A program made the translations under genes and the position numbers. DNA of 55,617 bases, from NCBI GenBank assembly GCA_040381535.1, contig JBEIHF010000012.1, positions 1 through 55,617 of the forward strand, in the 5' to 3' direction. Each line of letters begins with the position of its first letter. The first letter of the stretch is position 1. Below the pieces are notes generated by a model. The model searched no databases and was not told the DNA's origin. It saw only the letters and a list, made by a program, of their open reading frames with translations. Shown piece after piece: positions 32,564-41,327 of this stretch. Source of the stretch: Micavibrio_A sp040381535. GTDB taxonomy: Bacteria; Pseudomonadota; Alphaproteobacteria; Micavibrionales; Micavibrionaceae.

Positions 32564-33444
32564 AGGAAGATTTCGTCTTTCTTAAACTGAGAATGCCGCA
32601 TACGCAATGATGCGGCTTTTTCTTTGGTCAAAGATTCATGGCAGCGCGGGCAGGAAACGCCTTCTTCATACACGGGCGTTTCCTTATCACCTTCATTCAA
32701 CGGGAAGCGGCAGCCATAGCATATGTCGTGATTGCCTTCTTCCAATCCGTGGCCCACGGCAACGCGGCGGTCGAACACGAAGCATTCGCCTTCCCATTGC
32801 GATTGGTCGGCGGGGATGGTTTCGAGATATTTCAGGATGCCGCCCTTGAGGTGGTAGACTTCCTCAAACCCGTGCGCGAGCATGTAGGACGATGCTTTTT
32901 CGCAGCGGATGCCGCCCGTGCAGAACATTGCGACCTTCTTTTGCTTGGCGGGGTCCATTTTTTTGGCGACAAAATTTTTGAAATCCGTAAATTTTTGAAT
33001 GTCGGGATCGATCGCGCCCTTGAAAATGCCCACCGCGGTTTCGTAATCGTTGCGCGTGTCGATGAGCGTGACGTCGGGGTCCGCGATTAACGCGTTCCAG
33101 TCTTGGGCTTCCACATATTGGCCGACTTTCTTCGTTGGGGTTGCTTCGGGCGCGGCCATGGTGATGATTTCTTTTTTGACGCGCACTTTCATGCGCAAGA
33201 AAGGCTTGCCTGTAGAAGAGGAGTATTTGAGTTCGCCTGATTTTACGCCCGCGATTTGGTCCAATACTGCGATGATGTTGTAGAGCTTTTCGCCCACGCC
33301 CGCGATGGTGCCGTTGATGCCTTCGGGCGCGATCAGAATAGTGCCGCAGATATTGTTTTCGACGCACGCGTCCTTGATGGCGGCCTGCACTTTGTTCAGG
33401 TCGTTCAATTCAACGAAGCGATACATGGCGGCAACGGTCCACAT
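32560..33444 (-). CDS. trhO: tRNA uridine(34) hydroxylase, rhodanese-like
   Basis: 294 aa from ATG 33444 (MWTVAAMYRF), which matches the family N-terminus better than longer frames. The N-terminal acylphosphatase-like part is followed by a rhodanese domain with the active loop FCTGGIRCEKAS (Cys175 nucleophile, Cys181). The C-terminal zinc-type CYGC and CPRCH pairs are kept. TrhO (YceA) performs O2-dependent hydroxylation of U34 to ho5U, a precursor of cmo5U-type modifications. Upstream lies a minus-strand hydrolase gene. Confidence 0.92.
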   Translation of the reverse strand: MWTVAAMYRFVELNDLNKVQAAIKDACVENNICGTILIAPEGINGTIAGVGEKLYNIIAVLDQIAGVKSGELKYSSSTGKPFLRMKVRVKKEIITMAAPEATPTKKVGQYVEAQDWNALIADPDVTLIDTRNDYETAVGIFKGAIDPDIQKFTDFKNFVAKKMDPAKQKKVAMFCTGGIRCEKASSYMLAHGFEEVYHLKGGILKYLETIPADQSQWEGECFVFDRRVAVGHGLEEGNHDICYGCRFPLNEGDKETPVYEEGVSCPRCHESLTKEKAASLRMRHSQFKKDEIFL

Positions 33445-33490
33445 GGGGCGATTTATAGGGCGGTATTGAAGGAAATGCAATATTTTCGCT

Positions 33491-34168
33491 TTAGGAGGGC
33501 CCCAGCCCACGTGCTTCCATGGAAGATGCGGGGCCGGAAGGGTTATTTACAAGTAATTTTTCCAAATCACGGCGGGTGGCCGTTGACAGATTTCTGTTGA
33601 GGTCCGGCCCCATTTTTGCGCTGTATTCTTCACAATATTTTCGCAGCTCCGATAAGCAATCAAGAGGGGCACCTGATAAGTCCGGCCAGTTCATGCCGTC
33701 CGTTATCGCGACAAAATTGTATCTTTTTCTAAGGATGCCTTCGGTGATGGTGGCGCTGATACAGCCACTGGAATATACGCCGTCTATTAAAATAGTATCA
33801 GCTTGTAACCTGTCGAGCTCCAGACTAAGGGCTGTATCTTCATCTCTTTTAAAGGCCGCGAGTTCATTTTTAATCACAACGGTTTCGCCGCCGTGCGCTT
33901 CTACCACAGAAGAGATACGGTTTTCGGGATCGTTATCCATTTCTGCGACCGTCATAGCGGACCGGTCCAAATCTTGCCCAGAGGAATCGAATGTGACCCA
34001 TATGTTGGGAATATTGAGAACGCGCATTTGCGCAGCGTTCGCGCGCACGCCCTCAAATGCAGCGGTGGTTTTCTTTTCAAGGCAGAAATCGATCAAATCT
34101 ACATGAACGGCAGCGAGGCGATTTTCGCGCCACGCGGAGAGAATGATGTCCTTGGTTTTTTCGTCCAT
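33491..34168 (-). CDS. Isochorismatase-like cysteine hydrolase
   Basis: 225 aa. The catalytic Asp is in AVHVDLIDF (Asp24 or Asp27), the Lys in VVIKNELAAF (Lys100) and the Cys in DGVYSSGCISAT (Cys136): the triad of the isochorismatase/nicotinamidase family. The C-terminal ~60 residues (NRNLSTATRRDLEKLL) extend beyond the core. Substrate unknown. Its last ~45 nt run past the chosen trhO start, so trhO may be transcribed with it. Confidence 0.8.
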   Translation of the reverse strand: MDEKTKDIILSAWRENRLAAVHVDLIDFCLEKKTTAAFEGVRANAAQMRVLNIPNIWVTFDSSGQDLDRSAMTVAEMDNDPENRISSVVEAHGGETVVIKNELAAFKRDEDTALSLELDRLQADTILIDGVYSSGCISATITEGILRKRYNFVAITDGMNWPDLSGAPLDCLSELRKYCEEYSAKMGPDLNRNLSTATRRDLEKLLVNNPSGPASSMEARGLGPS

Positions 34169-34267
34169 TAAAAAGATATATAGAGTTATTTACATTATGT
34201 CAATTAAAGGCTTTTTCTCTTATATATTCAGTGGTTTAAAAATTCCCTTTAAAACGACATTCCCTTA

Positions 34268-34300
34268 ATAAAAAGCCCCGCATTTGCAGGGCTTTTTATT
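34268..34300. terminator. Bidirectional intrinsic terminator
   Basis: AAAAAGCCCCGC-ATTT-GCAGGGCTTTTTATT, with A- and T-tracts on both sides. On the minus strand it lies directly after the stop of the small lipoprotein gene (34299) and so ends the TetR-lipoprotein unit. Confidence 0.85.
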
Positions 34301-34520
34301 AGAGGCATTTGCCGCCGGCTTCGGACAGAGGCAGACAGAAGAGCCCGCCTTCCTTGCCGTCTGCATCCGCGAAGCAGACAACGGGATAACCATCTGGTTT
34401 GCATATGGAGTAGACGCCCGCCACCGTGAACTGGCGTTTCAAGGCGCCGTCGCCGCATGCGGCCAGAGTCAAAAGGCCGACACCGCAAATTGCCGCGATG
34501 ATCAGGTTACGTTTGTTCAT
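34299..34520 (-). CDS. Small lipoprotein, 73 aa
   Basis: Starts MNKRNLIIAAICGVGLLTLAAC, a short signal with lipobox LAAC. The mature ~50 residues contain four more cysteines (SICKPDG, VVCFADADG, LFCLPLS, GKCL) and probably form two disulphides in the periplasm. A TAATG overlap with the TetR gene would allow a 4-residue longer product (ATG 34532). The gene shares the regulator's transcript and ends at a strong terminator. No family is known to me. Confidence 0.72.
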   Translation of the reverse strand: MNKRNLIIAAICGVGLLTLAACGDGALKRQFTVAGVYSICKPDGYPVVCFADADGKEGGLFCLPLSEAGGKCL

Positions 34521-34531
34521 GAGTTTACCCA

Positions 34532-35188
34532 TTATGCAGCGCCTGCTGCGGATTGGGATGCACGGCTTTGCAGGGTTTGAACGCCCATGGCGCCGCGCAC
34601 CATTTCGATGAGATTTTTGGCGAAGGTGTCATCGAGGTTCTGGCCGGACATCAGACGGAAGATGATCGGGCCCAAGATAACGTCGATGGCGACTTCGACA
34701 TCGATGGATTCGCGAAACGTACCTTCATGTTTGCCTTTTTGGATGTAGTAGGCGAGGGAGTTGTAGCGGTCTTGAAAGAAATTCTTAACGAGCGCCTTAA
34801 GGATTTCGACGTCGCCTTGGCATTCTCCGATGATTTCCGCAACGATGCGTCCGTTCTTGCCCGTCAACTGGCGGACCAGCTTTTCAATCTGATTCTGAAT
34901 CCCTACGAACGGTATCGAAGCTTGGGGCATGAAGTTCTGAAAGCCCGGTTGGTTGAACACGGCTTCCATCACAACGGATTGTTTGTTCGGCCACCAGCGG
35001 TAGATGGTGGTCTTGCCCACTCCTGCTTTCTTTGCAATGGCTTCGATGGAAATCTTGGAAACCGACATGTGCGTAAGGAGACGACGCGTTGCGTCCAAAA
35101 TGGCTCTACGGCTTTCTTCAGAGCGCGGTCTGCCGGCTTTGAATTCATGTTCTGCTTGCGGCAAATTTTCTGCACTGGAAATCTGCAT
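34532..35188 (-). CDS. TetR-family transcriptional regulator
   Basis: 218 aa. The HTH region is KISIEAIAKKAGVGKTTIYRWWPNKQSVVMEAVF (~45-78), the YRWW form common in TetR proteins with a C-terminal TetR_C domain. The C-terminal half is helical (AEIIGECQGDVEILKALVKNFFQDR). A small lipoprotein gene is coupled downstream. The upstream region holds ATACGATACGAACGG around 35219-35235, which might include its operator. Ligand and targets unknown. Confidence 0.85.
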   Translation of the reverse strand: MQISSAENLPQAEHEFKAGRPRSEESRRAILDATRRLLTHMSVSKISIEAIAKKAGVGKTTIYRWWPNKQSVVMEAVFNQPGFQNFMPQASIPFVGIQNQIEKLVRQLTGKNGRIVAEIIGECQGDVEILKALVKNFFQDRYNSLAYYIQKGKHEGTFRESIDVEVAIDVILGPIIFRLMSGQNLDDTFAKNLIEMVRGAMGVQTLQSRASQSAAGAA

Positions 35189-35311
35189 GGGGATGTCCTC
35201 TTCGTTTGTATTTATGATTTATACGATACGAACGGTTTTATATTAAAAGGACTCATACGCGCAATTTCGATAGAAGAGTTATCCACAGGCGCTTAAGATG
35301 ATATGGAATTC

Positions 35312-36280
35312 TTAGTGGAAACGTGCAATGGAGTCCGTGCGGCGGCGACCGATTCCCAACTTGTGCGCTTTGAGGCGTTTTTCCATGGCGAGGAAGATTT
35401 TTTCAGCCACGTTCACGCCCGATGCTTTTTCAAGGCCTTTGAAACCGGGGAACGTGTTGGCTTCGCAGATCGTGTAGCCGCCGCCTTGCAAGAAAAGTAG
35501 GTCGATACCGCCGATTTGAATGTCCAAGGAGCGCGCGGTTTTAACGGCGAGATCAATGGCTTCCTGATTTGCCTGAAACGCGTGCACGCTTCCGCCGCTG
35601 CTGTAATTGGCTTTGAAATCGCCTTCTTTGGCGCGTCGTTCCATGGAGGCGACGAGTTCGCCGTCGACAACGAACAAACGCAAATCGCGCCCTTTGGATG
35701 CGGCCACGAATTGCTGGAAGATCAATTGAATGTTCGGGCTGGTCTGTGAAATCAGATCCATCTGTTCGCGGAACGCTTTGGCGTTATCGACCAAGAACAC
35801 GCCGATACCGAGTGCACCATCGAGAATTTTTACAACGACGGGAAAGCCCAATGTTTTTTCAATTGTTGTCATCATAGCATCGTCGATAGGGAATTTGGCG
35901 AGCATCGTCGTGGGTGAGGTGATGCCTTTTTCGGCGAGCACTTGGTGCGTGTGCAATTTGTCACGCACGGTTTCGATGACGGAGGCTTTGTTGTAGACGA
36001 GGCAGCCCATCCGTTCCAGTTGGCGCACGATGGCGAGATTGAAGTAGGAATGGTCGCCGTGGTTGAAGTAGGGGTAGACGACATCGGGCAATGGCACTGG
36101 TTTGCCGTTGATCAAAACGGAATCGCGCGTGTGCTCGGATACGATCAAATCGAAATCGGCGGGTTTGTGAACAGAAAGTGAGATGCCCATGCGCTCTGCT
36201 TCGGATTTGAAGCGGCGTACCTCGTGGGCGAGATCGGCGGTCGATTCAACATCGTCGCCGTACAAGATCCAGACTTCCAT
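35312..36280 (-). CDS. RimK-like ATP-grasp ligase
   Basis: 322 aa. ATP-grasp landmarks: RDKLHTHQVLAEKGITSPTT, PVVVKILDGALGIGVFLVDN (nucleotide loop), FVAASKGRDLRLFVVDGELVASMERRAKEGDFKANYSSGG and the metal-binding ICEANTFPGFKGLEKASG. This is the RimK / alpha-L-glutamate ligase branch, which adds Glu or similar amino acids to proteins or small molecules. It stands near the LpoA-like gene / rsmI / yraN group, where gshB (also ATP-grasp) is often found; the motifs favour RimK over GshB. Target unknown. Confidence 0.82.
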   Translation of the reverse strand: MEVWILYGDDVESTADLAHEVRRFKSEAERMGISLSVHKPADFDLIVSEHTRDSVLINGKPVPLPDVVYPYFNHGDHSYFNLAIVRQLERMGCLVYNKASVIETVRDKLHTHQVLAEKGITSPTTMLAKFPIDDAMMTTIEKTLGFPVVVKILDGALGIGVFLVDNAKAFREQMDLISQTSPNIQLIFQQFVAASKGRDLRLFVVDGELVASMERRAKEGDFKANYSSGGSVHAFQANQEAIDLAVKTARSLDIQIGGIDLLFLQGGGYTICEANTFPGFKGLEKASGVNVAEKIFLAMEKRLKAHKLGIGRRRTDSIARFH

Positions 36281-36396
36281 TACCCTCTAATCCTTCATTA
36301 TTTTTGTAGATGGCAAACCTTATTCCACGATTTAAGGCTCCCCGCAAACGCAAAAGCGTTTCCTATATTTTTCAACGTGTTAATCAATATTGGTAA

Positions 36397-37509
36397 TTAA
36401 AACGAACTTGGTGCGGGCGCAATTTCAACCGCGCGGCCGCCCTTCACTTCAAGCACCGCCATGCCGCGTTCCACGAGGTTCGATTTGTTGAAACGCAAGA
36501 TGCCGTCGATGCCCGCAAACCCGTTCGGGTTGGTGAGGTTAGCGGCGGTGAAGGCCGATGCGCCGCCGCCGTTTTTCGACAGCGCCTGTGCCAAGGCCGA
36601 GGCATCATAAGCGAGTGTCGCGATGCGCACGGGTTTGGAGCCGAAGGTGGATTGATAGCGGCTTTCAAAACTTGTGCGTGCGGTGGGTGATGGTGCGGCA
36701 AACCATGCGCCGTTCATTTGCGGCATGGCGGCCACGCGTTCGTCATCCCACAAACCCGTGCCGAGTTTGCGCGCGTTGTTGTTGGCCACGCGTTGCAAGA
36801 TGGAAGAAAGCTGAGTTCCGCCCGCAGGGATGAAAACGGAATCATAGCCGCCCACATCCGATAATGCGCGGGTGATGGTTATGCCGCGTTCGAAGGCTTC
36901 GGATTCAAAGCGTTGCGATACCGTTGTGCCATATTGATCGGCGGGCGCGGCGACCGCGACTTTTTTCAAACCCATGTCGGCGGCGAACGACGCGATGCGT
37001 TCCACTTGTCCGAAGGGAAGGAAGCCCATGATATAGGTATTTCCGCCCGCGAGGGTCCAGTCGGTCGAAAATGCTATGACGTTGATGTTGCGCATGGAGG
37101 TGACGGATTTCACCGCGCGGACTTCTTCGGCAAAAAGCGGGCCCAGGATCAATTGTGCGCCGTCGGTGACGGCCTTGGTTGCGGCGGCGGAAGCGCCGTT
37201 AGCGGTGCCGCCCGTGTCGAGCGACATCAATTCGAAGTTGTCATATCCCATATCGAAGACGGCCAATTGCGCCGCTTGCAGCATGGATTGTCCGACGGCG
37301 CCGTTCTTGCCCGACAAAGGAAGAAGGATCGCGACCTTGATGCTCTGGCCATTCGAAGCTTGGGGCGCGGCACCGATAAAGGGGGAGCCTCCATAGATCG
37401 CGGCATCGCCGGTATTTCCTTTCCACGGGGAGGAGCCTGTGCCTATGCAGGATGCCAGCAGCAGCGCGGCAAGGATTAGGGGAAAAAAAGCAAAAACGCG
37501 GTGAAACAT
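36397..37509 (-). CDS. LpoA-like lipoprotein (periplasmic binding-protein fold; penicillin-binding protein activator type)
   Basis: 370 aa from ATG 37509, preceded by AGGAGC at 7 nt. The lipobox LLASC is near residue 20. A type I periplasmic-binding fold follows: KVAILLPLSGKNGAVGQSMLQAAQLAV, LILGPLFAEEVRAV, NVIAFSTDWTLAGGNTYIMGF, DSVFIPAGGTQLSSIL. In proteobacteria this protein family is encoded divergently from rsmI and includes LpoA, the outer-membrane activator of PBP1A. The helical N-terminal domain of E. coli LpoA is missing, as is usual in this class, so the activator role is inference. Confidence 0.78.
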   Translation of the reverse strand: MFHRVFAFFPLILAALLLASCIGTGSSPWKGNTGDAAIYGGSPFIGAAPQASNGQSIKVAILLPLSGKNGAVGQSMLQAAQLAVFDMGYDNFELMSLDTGGTANGASAAATKAVTDGAQLILGPLFAEEVRAVKSVTSMRNINVIAFSTDWTLAGGNTYIMGFLPFGQVERIASFAADMGLKKVAVAAPADQYGTTVSQRFESEAFERGITITRALSDVGGYDSVFIPAGGTQLSSILQRVANNNARKLGTGLWDDERVAAMPQMNGAWFAAPSPTARTSFESRYQSTFGSKPVRIATLAYDASALAQALSKNGGGASAFTAANLTNPNGFAGIDGILRFNKSNLVERGMAVLEVKGGRAVEIAPAPSSF

Positions 37510-37569
37510 TGTGATGCTCCTGATACTGTCATTCGACATAATCGAATGCGCGAGAATTTTTAAAGTAAG

Positions 37570-38454
37570 ATGAGATCAGACCATACACAAAAAGAGTCCC
37601 GATTGCCACAGGAGGTTTTGCTCAAACCCGGCTTGTATCTGGTGCCGACGCCCATAGGAAATCTGCGGGATTTGAGTTTCCGCGCCATGGATGTTTTGGC
37701 GGGCGTCGATCTGATCGTGTGCGAAGACACGCGTGTCACAGGAAAATTGCTCAAGGCTTTCGGCCTTAAAAAACCGATGCGGGTTTACAACGACCATTCG
37801 ACCGAGCGCGAGAGAAAGCATATACAAAAAGTGATCGAGGAAGGCGAGAGTGTTGCGCTGGTATCCGATGCAGGCACGCCGCTGATTTCCGATCCGGGTT
37901 ATAAACTTGTGCGCGACATGATTGCACAGGGCGTAGAGATTACCGCGCTCCCGGGGGCCAATGCCGTACTGCCCGCGTTACAATTATCGGGTTTGCCATG
38001 CGATGCGTTCAGCTTTATCGGGTTTTTGCCTGCCCGTTCGGGCCCGCGCAAAACACTCCTCGAAAAATGGAAGGATCGCCCGGGTACGTTGATCTGCTAT
38101 GAAACGGGTCCGCGTCTGGAAGACAGTTTAAAGGATATAAAGAAAGTTCTGGGGGATCGTCCCGCCGCCGTCGCGCGTGAACTGACCAAGCTTTATGAAG
38201 AAGTGAGACGCGGACGTTTGTCGGCGTTGATCGAGAACTACGAAAAGAACGGCCCGCCCAAGGGCGAAATTGTTCTTATAATAGGTGAAAATAAGCAAGA
38301 AGATGCCGCTATCAGTGAAACCATCGAAGGGCAGTTGATGCAGGCATTGAAAACATTGTCCGTGCGGGACGCCGCGGAACTTGTCGCCGGTGCCACGGGC
38401 AAACCCAAGAAAGCCATCTATATGCTGGCGTTGAAATTATCGGGAAAAGCGTAA
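37570..38454 (+). CDS. rsmI: 16S rRNA (cytidine(1402)-2'-O)-methyltransferase
   Basis: 294 aa. The tetrapyrrole-methylase-like fold is plain: GLYLVPTPIGNLRDLSFRAMDVL, IVCEDTRVTGKLL, VALVSDAGTPLISDPGY, ALPGANAVLPALQLSGLP, FIGFLPARSG. It methylates the 2'-O of C1402 in 16S rRNA and thereby fine-tunes decoding. Divergent from the LpoA-like gene, the standard arrangement. yraN, usually next, is displaced by the solute-binding gene. Confidence 0.95.
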   Translation: MRSDHTQKESRLPQEVLLKPGLYLVPTPIGNLRDLSFRAMDVLAGVDLIVCEDTRVTGKLLKAFGLKKPMRVYNDHSTERERKHIQKVIEEGESVALVSDAGTPLISDPGYKLVRDMIAQGVEITALPGANAVLPALQLSGLPCDAFSFIGFLPARSGPRKTLLEKWKDRPGTLICYETGPRLEDSLKDIKKVLGDRPAAVARELTKLYEEVRRGRLSALIENYEKNGPPKGEIVLIIGENKQEDAAISETIEGQLMQALKTLSVRDAAELVAGATGKPKKAIYMLALKLSGKA

Positions 38455-38471
38455 TTAAAAGGGGAATAAAA

Positions 38472-39305
38472 ATGAAAAAGTTTTTAATTACATTGGGTTT
38501 TTTATGCATATGTTCACCTGCGCTAGCAGAGGATCAGGCCGCGTTTGATCGCATAATGAAAACAGAAACACTGCGGTGTGGTTACGCTGTCTGGTATCCT
38601 AACTTGATAGTGGATCCCAATACAAAACAACTGTCTGGCGTTTCACACGATTTGATGGAAGAAATTGGCCGTCGTACGGGCATAAAAATCGAATGGACAC
38701 AGGAAGCCGGTTTTGGTGCCGCAGAGCAGGATTTAAAAACCGGAAAATATGATGTCCTATGTGCAGATGTTTGCTTTGAGGCGCGTCGTACAAAGAGCGC
38801 ATGGTTTTCAAGGCCGTTTTTCTCTGCTCCCAATTATTTATCTGTACGTATAGATGATGTGCGTTTTGACCAGGATTTAACCTTGGCAAATAAAAAAGAA
38901 GTAAAAATCGCGACATATGCGAATACGATTTTTGATACTTATAAAAATGATAAATTTCCAAACGCGCAAGGAATGGATGTTAGCGAGATTGGGGCTGACG
39001 CCGATACGATGATGGCGCTGGTTACTAAAAAAGTTGATGCCACATTCAACAATCAAATTTCGATTGATCGCTATAATAAATCCAATGGTGATAAAGTGAA
39101 ATCTATCGGCGAGCCTGTTGGGTATTGCAACGGGAGTTTTATGATAGGACAAGGTGAAGAAAAATTAAAATATTTGATTGATTCCGCCATAGAGGAAGTA
39201 ACTGCCAATGGAATGATGGCGGATATTATGAGTAAATATTTGCCTGAAAACCCAGATTATTGGACACTTCCGCAAACGACCCTCAAAAAGTGGGGCGAGC
39301 AGTAA
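38472..39305 (+). CDS. Extracellular solute-binding protein (family 3)
   Basis: 277 aa. The signal peptide ends PALA-EDQ. A family-3 pattern follows (TLRCGYAVWYPNLIVDP, LSGVSHDLMEEIGRRTGIKIEW, DLKTGKYDVLCADVCF, DATFNNQISIDRYN), as in amino-acid binding proteins. No ABC permease or ATPase gene is adjacent, so it may work as an orphan receptor or sensor. It separates rsmI from yraN and is visibly more AT-rich (AAAAATTAAAATATTTGATTG-type stretches) than both neighbours, suggesting insertion by transfer. Good ribosome-binding site (AAAGGGG). Confidence 0.85.
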   Translation: MKKFLITLGFLCICSPALAEDQAAFDRIMKTETLRCGYAVWYPNLIVDPNTKQLSGVSHDLMEEIGRRTGIKIEWTQEAGFGAAEQDLKTGKYDVLCADVCFEARRTKSAWFSRPFFSAPNYLSVRIDDVRFDQDLTLANKKEVKIATYANTIFDTYKNDKFPNAQGMDVSEIGADADTMMALVTKKVDATFNNQISIDRYNKSNGDKVKSIGEPVGYCNGSFMIGQGEEKLKYLIDSAIEEVTANGMMADIMSKYLPENPDYWTLPQTTLKKWGEQ

Positions 39306-39323
39306 CAAATAGTTTGCAAGTTT

Positions 39324-39686
39324 ATGGACCAGAAAAAGAAAACCCATGATCGCGGCTTGATGGCCGAGGGAGTAGCGGAATTGTTTTTGCGCGCCAAGGG
39401 TTTTCAAATTCTCGAGCGCCGCTATAAAACATCCCACGGCGAAATCGACCTTATCGCGCTTGACGACCAGTATCTGGTTTTTATAGAAGTGAAAGTGCGT
39501 TCCACCATAGAAGATGCGCTGTATTGTATCACGCCGAAAATGCGGGGGTGTATTGGCGATTCCGTTATGCATTTTCTGGCCTGTAATGGGCGTTACGAAC
39601 AATATCCCATGCGGTTCGATGTGATGGCGGTGCGTTTGCCATTCACCATACACCACATGGAAAACGCGTGGAATTTCGGAGAATGA
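39324..39686 (+). CDS. yraN: YraN family (UPF0102) endonuclease-like protein
   Basis: 120 aa. GLMAEGVAELFLRAKGFQILERRYKTSHGEIDLIALDDQYLVFIEVKVR carries the restriction-endonuclease-fold residues (E..., GEIDLI, EVK) seen in all YraN proteins. The biochemical role is not firmly established; it is thought to process nucleic-acid structures. The stop overlaps the start of the following methyltransferase (ATGA). Confidence 0.9.
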   Translation: MDQKKKTHDRGLMAEGVAELFLRAKGFQILERRYKTSHGEIDLIALDDQYLVFIEVKVRSTIEDALYCITPKMRGCIGDSVMHFLACNGRYEQYPMRFDVMAVRLPFTIHHMENAWNFGE

Positions 39687-41260
39687 GTGAAGCAGCCCGA
39701 ACCGCGCAAGTATCTTTGCCGCAATTGACGCAAGGCGTTATCGCCGCGCGGGATGCCGGGCAGAAAATACGTGCGTTCGAACTGGCCGGCCTCGCCGCCG
39801 TTCATCCTAATGCGGGGCATGTGCAATTCCTTTTGCTCAGCGAAACCATGCAGGGCATAGAGTTAAATAATTTTTATCCACCTATCAAACAAGCGCTCAT
39901 CGCGGCGTTCGCGTTCGATAAAGTGGAGCAGCAGAAAATGGCGCCGATGTGGGGCGCGACTTTTTTGCTCGATCCCAATTTGAAAGAACGTTCTTCGTTG
40001 ATGAACGATCCGTTCGTGATTGCGGGTTTGCGCAAAACCGTTATTTGCAAAGTCGCGATAGAGGAAATATTTACAGACTTTCGAAAATATCTTTTGCTCG
40101 AATCGTTTCCGAAAAAAATACTCAAAACCAAAGATATTGCGTTTTTGTCCGCGCTGGCGGAGCAATGTTTTTATAACGAATATGTGTGGGATGTTACGGA
40201 CGAAGAAATTGCGGCGGTAAAGACACTTTCCGAAAACGATCCGATCGCCGTGTGTCTGATCGGGTGCTACGAGCCTCTTCATAAGCGCAACATTCCCGTC
40301 AAGCTTTCCGCCGTAGCGGGATACCGCCAGATGATGAAAATGCAGGTGGAAAATCCGCGGCGCGAGCAAGAGCTCAAACAAACCATCGAAACCTTTCAAA
40401 TGACGACCAATGATGTTTCGCGTGGCGTGCAAGCGATGTATGAGGAAAACCCCTATCCGCGGTGGGTTTCATCCGATTTTTCATACCTTATATATGAGGA
40501 CGTGAAGGGGAGTATGTTGGTGGCCGGTTGCGGGACGGGTCACTCGCTCGTACAGGCGGCTTATATCTTCCCGAATATGGAGATTACCGCCATTGATATT
40601 ACCAAGGCGTCTATCGCATACGCCATGCGTGTGGTGGAAGAATTTGGGTGCAAAAACGTCACTTTTCGTCAGGCCGATATAATGGCGCTGGATGCCATGG
40701 AGGAAAAATTCGATTTTATCGAATGTTCGGGCGTGCTTCACCATCTGGCCGACCCAAAAGCGGGATGGGAAAAGCTTGTGAACCGTCTCGGTGATGGCGG
40801 ATTGATGCTGATAAGTCTTTACAGCGCGCGTGTGCGCGAGGTCATCACCGCAGTGCGCGAAGAGGCGCGTAAGTATCCACCCGATCCACAAGGCATTCGA
40901 AGCCTGCGCGCCTATATCAAATCTCTGCCTGAGGATCATCCTCTTAAGCCCGTTTCATCGCGGCGTGATTTCTTCGGCATGTCGGATATCCGCGATCTTT
41001 TGTTCCATGTGCAGGAGGTGACATACACGCTTCCCGAAATTAAAAACATGATGGATGAAATCGGCCTTGAATTTATCGGGTTCAAAAGAGCGCCCCTCCC
41101 TGAACATGCGGGTGAAAAAGATCTTTTGAAATGGCATGATCTAGAGTTGCAAAATCCCGGGCGTTTTTACGGAATGTATGAATTTTTGTGCAAGCGTAAG
41201 GGCGAGGCACTGAACAAAACGGCGCAATTTATAACAAGTGAAGTTTTGCAGCTGAAATGA
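39683..41260 (+). CDS. Large SAM-dependent methyltransferase, copy 1 of a tandem pair
   Basis: 525 aa from ATG 39683, coupled to yraN (ATGA) with CGGAG before it. An N-terminal ~240 residues of helical repeat-like sequence leads to MYEENPYPRW and a class I methyltransferase core: LVAGCGTGHSL (~280), ITAIDITKASIAYA, FDFIECSGVLHHLADPKAGW. The C-terminal ~140 residues (RRDFFGMSDIRDLLFHVQEVTYTLPEI) are shared with copy 2 at 42293. The target is not known; the long helical N-terminus suggests recognition of a protein or other macromolecule. Confidence 0.85.
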   Translation: MSEAARTAQVSLPQLTQGVIAARDAGQKIRAFELAGLAAVHPNAGHVQFLLLSETMQGIELNNFYPPIKQALIAAFAFDKVEQQKMAPMWGATFLLDPNLKERSSLMNDPFVIAGLRKTVICKVAIEEIFTDFRKYLLLESFPKKILKTKDIAFLSALAEQCFYNEYVWDVTDEEIAAVKTLSENDPIAVCLIGCYEPLHKRNIPVKLSAVAGYRQMMKMQVENPRREQELKQTIETFQMTTNDVSRGVQAMYEENPYPRWVSSDFSYLIYEDVKGSMLVAGCGTGHSLVQAAYIFPNMEITAIDITKASIAYAMRVVEEFGCKNVTFRQADIMALDAMEEKFDFIECSGVLHHLADPKAGWEKLVNRLGDGGLMLISLYSARVREVITAVREEARKYPPDPQGIRSLRAYIKSLPEDHPLKPVSSRRDFFGMSDIRDLLFHVQEVTYTLPEIKNMMDEIGLEFIGFKRAPLPEHAGEKDLLKWHDLELQNPGRFYGMYEFLCKRKGEALNKTAQFITSEVLQLK

Positions 41261-41327
41261 TCTTGTCAGGTGCGCACCCGCGCACCATAATCCATGTCAA
41301 TCACCCCATTTGTTTAAGGAGGCCCCC

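Noticed and set aside
36346..36361. AAACGC-AAAA-GCGTTT palindrome after the LpoA-like gene as terminator
   Set aside because: Short stem with no T-tract on the relevant (minus) strand; kept only as a note.
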